Part shown: piece after piece, positions 44,249 to 51,709 of the stretch
How the letters are laid out: each line of letters opens with the position of its first letter
Numbering within the stretch: the stretch's first letter is position 1
Position numbers and translations under genes: made by a program
NCBI GenBank assembly: GCA_958296235.1
Contig: OY282457.1
Location: 2,847,338-2,911,337 of the forward strand
DNA: 64,000 nucleotides
Reading direction: 5' to 3'
Source: an uncultured Candidatus Binatia bacterium
GTDB lineage: Bacteria; Desulfobacterota; Binatia; Bin18
Notes under the pieces: generated by a model
What the model was told of the DNA's origin: nothing
The model's database searches: none
Seen by the model: the letters and a program-made list of their open reading frames with translations, nothing else

Positions 44249-44896
44249 ATGTATTTCTGGCAACGGAGTCTCCCCCTCTTGATTACGTTTGTGTTTGGGC
44301 TGGCGTTAGTCCTGCAATACTATGTACCCCATCCGGCCTCGGAAAGTTTTTTGCAGGAGATTGCGCTCTGGAGTCAAATTATTGCCGGGTTTGCCATTGT
44401 GCTTGGCGTCGGCAGCTTGCTGTCAGCCCATTACCAAAAAATTGCCCGCCAGGAAGCCGGCTGGGGCTATAGTGCCGTGCTGTTTGTGTCCCTGCTGACC
44501 GTGTTCGGAGCCGGGCTGTGGGCCGAGGGAAAAGCCGCAGGGACGTTCTTCGGCTGGCTGTACGACTATGTTCTGGTTGCGCTCCAGGGAACGATGTTTT
44601 CGCTGCTGGCTTTTTTTGTCGCGTCTGCGGCCTACCGGGCCTTTCGGGCGCGGACGCTTGAGGCGACGATTCTGCTCGGCGCCGCCGTCCTGGTGATGGC
44701 GGGTCGGGTGCCCCTGGGTGAGTCCCTGCTGCCTGGGGTCGGCGCTCTGGCCGACTGGATTATGACTGTGCCGAACACGGCGGCCCAACGCGGGATTCTG
44801 ATTGGCGTCAGCTTAGGTGCCATTGCCACCTCAATCAAAATCATTTTTGGGATCGAGCGCGCCTATCTGGGCGGAGGGCAGAACGACGGTGCGTGA
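44249..44896 (+). CDS. Polytopic membrane protein of the DUF6754 operon
   Basis: 215 aa with about six predicted helices and short loops, no motif recognised. ATG 44249 has GGAGGAAT upstream. Its stop overlaps the GTG of the next gene by 8 bp. Probably a channel-like or scaffold subunit of the DUF6754 complex; this is inference from context. Confidence 0.7.
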   Translation: MYFWQRSLPLLITFVFGLALVLQYYVPHPASESFLQEIALWSQIIAGFAIVLGVGSLLSAHYQKIARQEAGWGYSAVLFVSLLTVFGAGLWAEGKAAGTFFGWLYDYVLVALQGTMFSLLAFFVASAAYRAFRARTLEATILLGAAVLVMAGRVPLGESLLPGVGALADWIMTVPNTAAQRGILIGVSLGAIATSIKIIFGIERAYLGGGQNDGA

Positions 44897-45713
44897 ATTT
44901 GCTCTGCGTCTGTTGCAGTTGGACCGGCGTTTCATCTTCGTGCTGATGAGCGTGGTGACAGTGCTGCCGCTGCTCTACCCGCTCGGTCTGCCCGTCCGTA
45001 TTTCGCCGGAAACGCAGCAGCTCTACGATACGCTGGAGCGCCTGCCCGAGCGCTCGGTGGTGCTCCTGTCGCTGGATTTCGACCCCGCTTCAAAGCCTGA
45101 ACTCTATCCCATGACCGTTTCTCTCCTACGCCACGCTTTTGCCAGAAACCTGCGTGTTGTGGCTCTGACCCTGTGGCCGGCGGGTACGAGCATGGCAGAG
45201 TCCGCGGTCACGCATGGAGCAGAGGAAGCCGGGAAAAAAGACGGGACGGACTACGTTTTCCTCGGCTATGGACCTGGGGAAGCCAACGCCATTATCAATA
45301 TAGGGCAGAGCCTGACCAACGCCTTTCCGACCGACTATGCGGGCCGAAAAACCGCAGCGCTGCCCGTGCTCGAAGGGGTCCGCAGCTTACGCGATATTGA
45401 CTACGCGCTCAGCCTCAGCGCTGGCTTTCCCGGCCTCGACACCTGGTATGTATACGGCAAGGAAAAATATGGCTTTGAGCTGGGCGGGGGCTGTACCGCG
45501 GTCAGCGCGCCCAAGTTTTATCCCTTGCTGCAAACCGGACAGATTACCGGCCTGCTGGGCGGACTGCGCGGCGCGGCCGAGTATGAAACCCTGCTCAATC
45601 AGACCGGCAAGGCAACCGCGGGCATGGACGCGCAGTCGGCCACCCATTTTCTGATTATCGGTCTGATCATCGTCTGCAATGTCTGCTACCTGCTGAGCGG
45701 GCGAAAAGAGTAA
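44889..45713 (+). CDS. Membrane protein with periplasmic or cytosolic alpha/beta domain
   Basis: About 274 aa with one helix at each end (FIFVLMSVVTVLPLLYPL; HFLIIGLIIVCNVCYLL) and a central Rossmann-like soluble part with ERSVVLLSLDFDPASKPELY and DYVFLGYGPGEANAIINIGQ. GTG 44889 gives an 8-bp overlap with the previous gene. The stop TAA (45711-45713) lies inside a 53-bp palindromic repeat. Confidence 0.68.
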   Translation: MREFALRLLQLDRRFIFVLMSVVTVLPLLYPLGLPVRISPETQQLYDTLERLPERSVVLLSLDFDPASKPELYPMTVSLLRHAFARNLRVVALTLWPAGTSMAESAVTHGAEEAGKKDGTDYVFLGYGPGEANAIINIGQSLTNAFPTDYAGRKTAALPVLEGVRSLRDIDYALSLSAGFPGLDTWYVYGKEKYGFELGGGCTAVSAPKFYPLLQTGQITGLLGGLRGAAEYETLLNQTGKATAGMDAQSATHFLIIGLIIVCNVCYLLSGRKE

Positions 45714-45758
45714 CCGTGTCCAGCATCTGCATGTCTAGTGGAGGACACGGTTACTCTT
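45706..45758. repeat. 53-bp palindromic repeat, copy 2 (inverted)
   Basis: Arms AAGAGTAACCGTGTCC (45706-45721) and GGACACGGTTACTCTT (45743-45758) pair over 16 bp. It is inverted relative to the copy at 35786-35841 and shares the central CTAGACATG and GATGCTGGAC blocks. It supplies the stop codon of the upstream gene and lies 10 bp before the next start. Confidence 0.85.
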
Positions 45759-45768
45759 CAGGGCGCGT

Positions 45769-46515
45769 ATGAGTCCCGAGACACTGTGTGGCGCCTGGCT
45801 GGCCGTGGGTTTAAGCCTGTGTATCTATTCGTTTCTGTACCGGGATAATCCGTTCTTTAAGCTGGGCGAGCACATCTTTGTCGGCGCTTCGGTCGGCTAT
45901 CTGCTGGTCATCACCTATCACGAAGTCATGCTCAAAAAGCTCGCCATGCCGCTTATCGAGCAGCGCGAATGGCGTCTGATCATACCGCTTATCCTCGGCC
46001 TGTTGCTGTTAGCCCGGTTTTTGCCCCGTCTCGCCTGGACCAGTCGGCTGACGTTTGCCTTTATCTTAGGCGTGAGTTCCGGGGTCGCGATTCCACGCCT
46101 GTTATCTTCGTTCGTGCTGCAGCAGGTCCAAGGGACGCTGAAGCCTCTCGTGACGGTTGGTCCCGCGGGTATCAGCTTCGGCCTGGCCGAACTGAACACC
46201 CTCCTCATTCTTATTGGTGTCGTCAGCGTACTCGTCTATTTTTTCTTTTCGGTTGAACATACGGGGAGCGTGCGGCGCGTGGCCCGCGTTGGGAGCTGTT
46301 TTCTCATGATCTCCTTTGGCGCGGCCTTTGGCTATACCGTCATGGCGCGGATGTCGCTGCTCATCGGTCGGTTTGATGAGCTGATTCTGTATGCGACGCC
46401 GGAGTACGGCTATGCGACCATCGCGCTCCTCGGCCTCATAACAGGCGGGCTGGTATGGTGGCAGCGGCGCGTCCGTCAGGCGGAGACCGAGGCGGGGCCT
46501 GACGACACGGAATAG
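45769..46515 (+). CDS. Polytopic membrane protein, end of the DUF6754 operon
   Basis: 248 aa with seven or eight predicted helices (LAVGLSLCIYSFLY, LIIPLILGLLLLARF, LNTLLILIGVVSVLVYFFF, IALLGLITGGLVWW). No motif recognised. Its C-terminus is charged. It starts right after the second palindromic repeat and is convergent with rplS (54 bp between stops). Confidence 0.7.
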   Translation: MSPETLCGAWLAVGLSLCIYSFLYRDNPFFKLGEHIFVGASVGYLLVITYHEVMLKKLAMPLIEQREWRLIIPLILGLLLLARFLPRLAWTSRLTFAFILGVSSGVAIPRLLSSFVLQQVQGTLKPLVTVGPAGISFGLAELNTLLILIGVVSVLVYFFFSVEHTGSVRRVARVGSCFLMISFGAAFGYTVMARMSLLIGRFDELILYATPEYGYATIALLGLITGGLVWWQRRVRQAETEAGPDDTE

Positions 46516-46569
46516 ACAGACCGGCGGGCACGCCCCAGGACCGAGAGGGGAGGCGTGGCGGCGAGACGC

Positions 46570-47007
46570 TTATTCCTCGGCTTCTTCGGACTGCTCCAGT
46601 GTCTTCGCTCTTTCAGCCAGGGCAATGACCTCGCTCGTCGCGCCGACCTCTGGCGTTTGGAGACGGGTGCCTTTGATACGGGCTGCCTTACCGGAGCGTT
46701 GACGCAGGTAATACAGCTTGGCCCGCCGGACCTGCCCCCGGGCGATGACCTCGATCTTCTCAATGCGCGGCGAGTGCAGGGGAAAAATACGCTCGACCCC
46801 GATCCCATAGGACACTTTCCGAACCGTAAAGGTCGCCCGGTTGCCCTTACCGTTCGAGCGGCTGATGACCGCTCCCTCAAAGACCTGAACCCGCTCTTTG
46901 TCACCTTCAATAATCTTGGCATGGACGCGCACGGTATCCCCGGCCTTAAACTCTGGAATATCAGTCTTCTGCTGTTTGGCCTCAATGGCGGCAAGTAGGT
47001 TGCTCAT
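46570..47007 (-). CDS. rplS: 50S ribosomal protein L19
   Basis: 145 aa. Core [34 protein letters not shown] and [20 protein letters not shown] are canonical L19, with a C-terminal extension of about 30 residues (acidic tail EEAEE). ATG 47007 with GGAGGAGAACAGC upstream; a start at 47088 is not family-like. Last gene of the leftward ffh-rpsP-trmD cluster, separated from the methylase by a gap with a MITE-like element. Confidence 0.95.
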   Translation of the reverse strand: MSNLLAAIEAKQQKTDIPEFKAGDTVRVHAKIIEGDKERVQVFEGAVISRSNGKGNRATFTVRKVSYGIGVERIFPLHSPRIEKIEVIARGQVRRAKLYYLRQRSGKAARIKGTRLQTPEVGATSEVIALAERAKTLEQSEEAEE

Positions 47008-47212
47008 GATGCTGTTCTCCTCCGCGGTCTTTGCGTACACTGTGCGGCAGGTGGGACGAACGATAAGACGTCTGCAAGTATGCCTCACCTGAGACAGAGA
47101 GGTGCAGTATTGCTAAAGCCGTGTGTTTGCTGAGTACGGACGGCGCGGGCGCACTGCTTCTCTTGTACTACCCTGCTGCTGACAGACGGTCAAGAAGGCG
47201 TCCCCAGCGGTA
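47008..47212. other. Gap between rplS and the MITE-like element
   Basis: No gene, hairpin or promoter is clear in these 205 bases. The rplS ribosome-binding site is at its left end. Because the element at 47213-47357 separates rplS from the methylase gene, rplS may need its own promoter here. Confidence 0.4.
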
Positions 47213-47357
47213 GGGTCTCAGTTGCACATCTCCCGCCCTCGCTGCTGGCTCAGCGCCCCCCACCCTGACCCTCCCCCTCAGAGGGGGGAGGGAATCAGAC
47301 CCCCTCTCCCCTGGAGGGAGAGGGCTGGGGTGAGGGGGAATAAACAAACTGAACCAC
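47213..47357. repeat. MITE-like element, copy 2, TA-flanked
   Basis: Left end GGGTCTCAGTT and right end AACTGAACCAC are imperfect forms of the GTGTCTCAGTT inverted terminus. TA lies on both sides (47211-47212 and 47358-47359), as expected for target duplication by an IS630/mariner-type transposase. The interior is the GGGAGAGGG palindrome seen in copy 1. Its right end gives the first G of the stop codon TAG of the methylase gene. Confidence 0.75.
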
Positions 47358-47914
47358 TATCTCCCCAGCAGGCGGTCAAGCATAATGGCCGCGGCCGCAC
47401 GAACGGATAGATGGTTATACGCTCCACACCCTTGAATAGGCTCAAGAATTGCCTCTGCCTGGGCAAAGACCTCCTGGGTCAGCCCCCAGCCGGTCCCCAA
47501 AAGCAAGAGGACAGGGCTCTGCTCGTTTTTCAGACTTTCACGCAGGTCGGCAAAAGTCAGACGCGCTTCCCCGCCTTTTGCCGATGTGGCAATAACGCGC
47601 GGCGGCTGACCCGCGCTCCGGGCAATGACCGCCCGAACCTCCTCAAGCGAGTCGGCCAAAGAGACAATGGACAGAGCGTCTCTGCGGGTGGCGTTATACA
47701 CGCTGCCATGCCCGCTCTGCCAATGGTCAAGGATTTTCTCCGCCAGGGCCTGGAGCGTTCGTACCGGATGGACCACGAAATATTGTTTTACCCCGTAGGT
47801 GAATGCCGACCGGGCAATATCGTGAATATCCATATTCGTAATGGAGGTGGTCACGACTTTGTGCGTTTTGTCATACACAGGATGATGAATCAGGGCGATA
47901 TAGACGTCGGCCAT
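47357..47914 (-). CDS. SPOUT-type RNA methyltransferase (Methyltrn_RNA_4)
   Basis: 185 aa. N-terminal MADVYIALIHHPVYDKTHKV and the SAM-binding knot region LLLLGTGWGLTQEVF and GAYNHLSVRAAAAIML match the small SPOUT methylases that sit next to trmD in deltaproteobacteria. It probably methylates tRNA or rRNA at an undefined site. The stop TAG is made of a TA target plus the first base of a MITE-like element, so the natural C-terminus may be preserved or slightly altered. Confidence 0.83.
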   Translation of the reverse strand: MADVYIALIHHPVYDKTHKVVTTSITNMDIHDIARSAFTYGVKQYFVVHPVRTLQALAEKILDHWQSGHGSVYNATRRDALSIVSLADSLEEVRAVIARSAGQPPRVIATSAKGGEARLTFADLRESLKNEQSPVLLLLGTGWGLTQEVFAQAEAILEPIQGCGAYNHLSVRAAAAIMLDRLLGR

Positions 47915-47951
47915 ACGTGCCTTCGCTGTGCGTTATGTGCGGGCTGGATTG

Positions 47952-48683
47952 CTATGTGTCCGTATCATCCCGCTGCGTGAGCCAGCGCCGTTCTTCGGGA
48001 CTCAGGTCAGCCTTTTTGAGCAGGTCTGGCCGCCGCGCGCGCGTCCGAATAAGCGACTGTTGGCGTCGCCACTGGGAGATTTCTGCATGATGACCGGATA
48101 ACAGCACGGGCGGAACCGGCATGCCCCGGAACGCTTCCGGTCGTGTATACTGCGGATATTCGAGCAACCCTGCATTAAAAGACTCGTCTTCGGTTGATTC
48201 TTTCCTCCCGACCACACCCGGCACGAGCCGGGCAACGGCATCAATCAGGACAAGGGCCGCCACTTCTCCCCCACTGACAATATAGTCTCCAATGGAAATC
48301 TCTTCATCAACAAATGCTAGAACCCGTTCATCTACCCCTTCATAGCGACCGCAGACCAGGGTCAGCGCCTCGCAGGCCGCCAGCTCGGCCGTTTTGGCCT
48401 GGGAAAGCGGCTGCCCTTGAGGCGAGAGGAAAATCCGCCTCGAATCGGGTAAGGGCTCACTCACTGCTTCGATCGCAGTGACCAGGGGCTCAGGGGTCAT
48501 CACCATCCCCCAGCCCCCACCATAGGGCGTATCGTCTGTTGAGCGATGTTTGTCCAGTGCATAGTCACGCAGATCGTGCACGTAAAACGAGAGGATGCCC
48601 TTACCCTGAGCTTTGTGTAACAAGCTGGTAGAGAGGGGCGAGGCAAACCACTCCGGGAAAATGGTGATGATGTGAAACTGCAT
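47952..48683 (-). CDS. trmD: tRNA (guanine-N1-)-methyltransferase
   Basis: 243 aa. SPOUT knot with [20 protein letters not shown] and [20 protein letters not shown], followed by [13 protein letters not shown] and the C-terminal tRNA-binding domain. It makes m1G37 in tRNAs with G36 and prevents frameshifting. [13 protein letters not shown] start at 48683 is canonical. The rimM stop is 3 bp upstream. Confidence 0.95.
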   Translation of the reverse strand: MQFHIITIFPEWFASPLSTSLLHKAQGKGILSFYVHDLRDYALDKHRSTDDTPYGGGWGMVMTPEPLVTAIEAVSEPLPDSRRIFLSPQGQPLSQAKTAELAACEALTLVCGRYEGVDERVLAFVDEEISIGDYIVSGGEVAALVLIDAVARLVPGVVGRKESTEDESFNAGLLEYPQYTRPEAFRGMPVPPVLLSGHHAEISQWRRQQSLIRTRARRPDLLKKADLSPEERRWLTQRDDTDT

Positions 48684-48686
48684 GGG

Positions 48687-49223
48687 CTATTCAAGCAGTC
48701 CTTCGGGCGGGTCAATAATCACCAGGCGGTCTTCGATGGCGATCGTCTGTATCACCTCTTCAACAACCGGGATCAGATATTCTTTTTCTCCATTCCGCAC
48801 CACGAAGACATCATGGCCCGGAGTCGTCAACACCTCCGCAATAGTCCCGATAGATTCTTGCGTCAGCGTTCGGACAGGCAGCCCGATCACCTGGTAGTGG
48901 TAAAACTCTCCCGCGTGGAGTTGGGGCAAGTCTGTCTCGCCCACAAGCAGGCTCGACCCACGGAGGGCCTCCGCCCGGTCGAGAGAATCCACCCCGGCAA
49001 ACTGAAGCAGGAGGCAAGGCGCGTGTGGCCGAACCTGTCTCAGCTCGAATTCCTCTTCTGGGGCGTCCGTCTTGCGTAGCGTGACCCGCAGGCCGGGCCG
49101 TAACGTCGGGCAGGTGGATGAATGGGGGAGGAAGCGAACCTCTCCCCGCACACCATGCGTATTGACCACACGACCAAGGGCAATCCGTGTGGCTGGGCTC
49201 GGACGACTATTTTTCTTCGACAA
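48687..49223 (-). CDS. rimM: 16S rRNA processing protein RimM
   Basis: About 178 aa. N-terminal RIALGRVVNTHGVRGEVRFL (RimM barrel) and C-terminal PRC-barrel with YLIPVVEEVIQTIAIEDRLV. It helps mature the 30S head with S19. The start is uncertain: no ATG lies near the conserved N-terminus, and TTG 49223 inside the end of khpA (17-bp overlap) gives a normal length. Confidence 0.85.
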   Translation of the reverse strand: MSKKNSRPSPATRIALGRVVNTHGVRGEVRFLPHSSTCPTLRPGLRVTLRKTDAPEEEFELRQVRPHAPCLLLQFAGVDSLDRAEALRGSSLLVGETDLPQLHAGEFYHYQVIGLPVRTLTQESIGTIAEVLTTPGHDVFVVRNGEKEYLIPVVEEVIQTIAIEDRLVIIDPPEGLLE

Positions 49224-49443
49224 TCTCAAGGACAACTTTGCGGTTTGTACGGGAAGCCGCCGCATTGAGCAGGGTTCGGATCGACTTTGCCGTACGCCCC
49301 TGTTTGCCGATAATACGGCCAAGGTCCTCCTTGGCCACACGCAGCTCAAGGATGGCCGCGGTTTCTCCCTGGATTTCTGAGACCTCAACTTCATCCGGGT
49401 TGTTCACCAGCGCCCTGGCGAGGTATGCAACAAGGTCTTTCAT
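49207..49443 (-). CDS. khpA: KH-domain RNA-binding protein KhpA
   Basis: 78 aa, a single KH domain with the GxxG loop in RIIGKQGRTAKSIRTLL. The N-terminus MKDLVAYLARALVNNPDEVE is typical for KhpA (YlqC), a partner of KhpB/Jag. It sits between rpsP and rimM as in many Gram-positive and deltaproteobacterial genomes. Confidence 0.92.
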   Translation of the reverse strand: MKDLVAYLARALVNNPDEVEVSEIQGETAAILELRVAKEDLGRIIGKQGRTAKSIRTLLNAAASRTNRKVVLEIVEEK

Positions 49444-49466
49444 AGTCTTCTCCCCGTCCCCCAGAT

Positions 49467-49715
49467 TCAGGAGTCCTGTGCGCGCCCTGCCTTTTTGATG
49501 AGTCGAGCAACTGTCTCGGTCGGCTGAGCCCCGTTCTTCAGCCACTTTGCAAGCCGGTCCTGCTTGATCTCGATCAGCGCCGGGTCCTGAGTCGGATCAT
49601 ACGAGCCGAGCCGTTCGAGAAACCGCCCGTCCCGGGGCGACCGTGAGTCCGCAGCAACAATACGATAGAAGGGGCGCTTTTTCGCCCCGTGCCGAGCCAG
49701 TCGAATTTTTACCAT
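49467..49715 (-). CDS. rpsP: 30S ribosomal protein S16
   Basis: 82 aa with [20 protein letters not shown] and [14 protein letters not shown]. The second half [20 protein letters not shown] is standard. 6 bp from the ffh stop. Confidence 0.96.
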   Translation of the reverse strand: MVKIRLARHGAKKRPFYRIVAADSRSPRDGRFLERLGSYDPTQDPALIEIKQDRLAKWLKNGAQPTETVARLIKKAGRAQDS

Positions 49716-49721
49716 AATCTT

Positions 49722-51080
49722 TTAGTGTCCCCAGGCCGGAAGAGAAAAACGTTTTTTCATCTTCTTCCCCCCGCCGGTTCCGGAAAGCCTCCTCATCATC
49801 TTTTTTGCTTCGAGATATTGCTTGAGAAACCGATTCACCGCAACCACCGAAGTGCCGCTGCCCTTGGCAATCCGTTTGCGGCGGCTGCCGTTCAGGAGTT
49901 CCGGCCGCCGGCGCTCTTCTTTTGTCATGGAGCTGATCATTGCCTCAATATGTTTGAACTCTTTTTCCGCCCCCTCCATATCGGTGCCCTTGAGCATTTT
50001 TTTTGATCCGGGCAGCAGGGTCACCAGGTCCGTGAGTGAACCCATTTGTTTGACCATGCGCATCTGCTCTTGAAAATCCTCCAGGGTAAACTGGTTTTTC
50101 CGGAGCTTTTTTTCAAGCACCTCGGCCTGCTGCTGGTCGTAGACCTTTTCGGCTTTTTCGATCAGCGACAGCACGTCACCCATGCCGAGGATACGCGAGG
50201 CAACACGGTCCGGGTGAAAAGGCTCCAGGGCGTCGAGTTTTTCCCCAATACCGGCAAACAGAACAGGCGCGCCGGTGACGGAGCGTAAGGACAGGGCGGC
50301 CCCACCTCGGGCATCGCCTTCAATTTTGGTCAGGATGATACCGTCAATGGCGAGGCGTTGGTGAAAACCTTGCGCAACATTCACCGCTTCCTGGCCGGTC
50401 ATCGCATCGGCCACCAGCAGGGTTTGATGCGGCTGGAGCGCCGTTTTCATCCGCTCCAGGTCGGCCATCAACTCGGCGTCGACCTGCAGACGACCGGCGG
50501 TATCAACCAGCGCAACATCACAGCCACTCTTTTGCGCTGCGGCAATCCCGGCCTGGGCAACGACAATCGGGTCGGGAGCCGAGCCATCGTTCGGGGTCGG
50601 ATAGACCGGAACGCCCAGTTCTTGGGCCAGAATGGTGAGCTGATCGATAGCGGCCGGACGAAAGGTATCTGCCGGAATAAGGTAGGGGGTACGCTGCCGT
50701 TCGAGGGTCAGATAGCGGGCGAGTTTTCCCGCGGTCGTCGTTTTCCCGGAACCGTTCAGACCAACGAGCAGAATGACGACTGGGGGCCGGGCCGACAGGT
50801 CCAGTTCGGTCTGCTCGCCACCCAGGAGCGCAACCAGCTCGGCATTGACGATTTTAATGAGCTGTTGGCCGGGCGAGAGGCTGGCCAGCACGTCCTGACC
50901 AAGGGCCTGGGTCCGAATCCGTTCGACAAAGTCTTTGACCACGCGAAAATTGACATCGGCCTCCAGCAGGGCCAGCCGCACTTCGCGCAGCGCTTCATCA
51001 ATGTTCTTTTCGGTCAGTCTGGTGTGTCCGCGCACCCGGCGCAACACTCCATCCAGCTTTTCTCCCAGGGCCTCAAACAT
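49722..51080 (-). CDS. ffh: Signal recognition particle protein Ffh
   Basis: 452 aa. N domain, then G domain with GLNGSGKTTTAGKLARYL near residue 105, DTAGRLQVD near 190 and TKIEGDARGGAALS near 248. The Met-rich M domain (LEDFQEQMRMVKQMGSL...) follows. Ffh with 4.5S RNA targets nascent membrane proteins to FtsY. First gene of the leftward cluster. Confidence 0.96.
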   Translation of the reverse strand: MFEALGEKLDGVLRRVRGHTRLTEKNIDEALREVRLALLEADVNFRVVKDFVERIRTQALGQDVLASLSPGQQLIKIVNAELVALLGGEQTELDLSARPPVVILLVGLNGSGKTTTAGKLARYLTLERQRTPYLIPADTFRPAAIDQLTILAQELGVPVYPTPNDGSAPDPIVVAQAGIAAAQKSGCDVALVDTAGRLQVDAELMADLERMKTALQPHQTLLVADAMTGQEAVNVAQGFHQRLAIDGIILTKIEGDARGGAALSLRSVTGAPVLFAGIGEKLDALEPFHPDRVASRILGMGDVLSLIEKAEKVYDQQQAEVLEKKLRKNQFTLEDFQEQMRMVKQMGSLTDLVTLLPGSKKMLKGTDMEGAEKEFKHIEAMISSMTKEERRRPELLNGSRRKRIAKGSGTSVVAVNRFLKQYLEAKKMMRRLSGTGGGKKMKKRFSLPAWGH

Positions 51081-51202
51081 GCTGATTCACACCATTTTGT
51101 CCAACCTTCCCCACATACAGAAACAGGGGTGGAAAGTCAAATCAACTGCGCCGCGCACGGGCTTTGCTTGCGCAGGGTCTCGAAATCGGTTAGCTGTGAG
51201 CT

Positions 51203-51631
51203 ATGGCAGCAAAGCAAAGCAAATTCCTGGTAGGAGCCCTGCTCATCGTCGGCGCGGTCGGCTATCTGATCTATACGAGTATCCAGGAAACCAAAGTGTA
51301 TTACTTCACCATAGACGAGTTTCTCCTCAACAGGACGACGCTGGCCAATACCGACGTCCGGGTTGCCGGGCGGGTGCAGGCCGGCTCTATCCAGTGGGAC
51401 CCGGCGGCGCTCGATCTGACCTTCAGGCTGATGCCCATTGAGCCGGGCACAATCCCGGTTGGCGCTCTCCCGCCGGGGGTCGCGGTCTCCTACCAGGGGA
51501 TTTTGCCGGATATGTTTGCAGAAGGCCGAGACGTTATTGTCGAGGGCCTGTATACGCCAGACCAGCAGCTCGTTGCGTCGACGATTATGACGAGCTGTCC
51601 ATCAAAGTATGAGCCCGAAATCGAAGGCTGA
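51203..51631 (+). CDS. ccmE: Cytochrome c maturation protein CcmE, CXXXY type
   Basis: 142 aa haem chaperone. N-terminal helix FLVGALLIVGAVGYLIYTS anchors it in the inner membrane; the OB-fold follows (NTDVRVAGRVQAGSIQW, GVAVSYQGILPDMFAEGRDV). The usual HxxxY haem-binding site (HDENY) is replaced by CPSKY at residues about 133-137, as in the Cys-type CcmE known from some deltaproteobacteria and archaea. It would accept haem from CcmC and give it to CcmF/H. ATG 51203 follows TGTGAGCT, a weak site. Confidence 0.9.
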   Translation: MAAKQSKFLVGALLIVGAVGYLIYTSIQETKVYYFTIDEFLLNRTTLANTDVRVAGRVQAGSIQWDPAALDLTFRLMPIEPGTIPVGALPPGVAVSYQGILPDMFAEGRDVIVEGLYTPDQQLVASTIMTSCPSKYEPEIEG

Positions 51632-51709
51632 GCACTTCCCCGGTGCCGAGCGACCCCGATTGTTCCACTGTCAGATCGGCACCCTGTAGATATATAGAAC
51701 AGTTCACTT

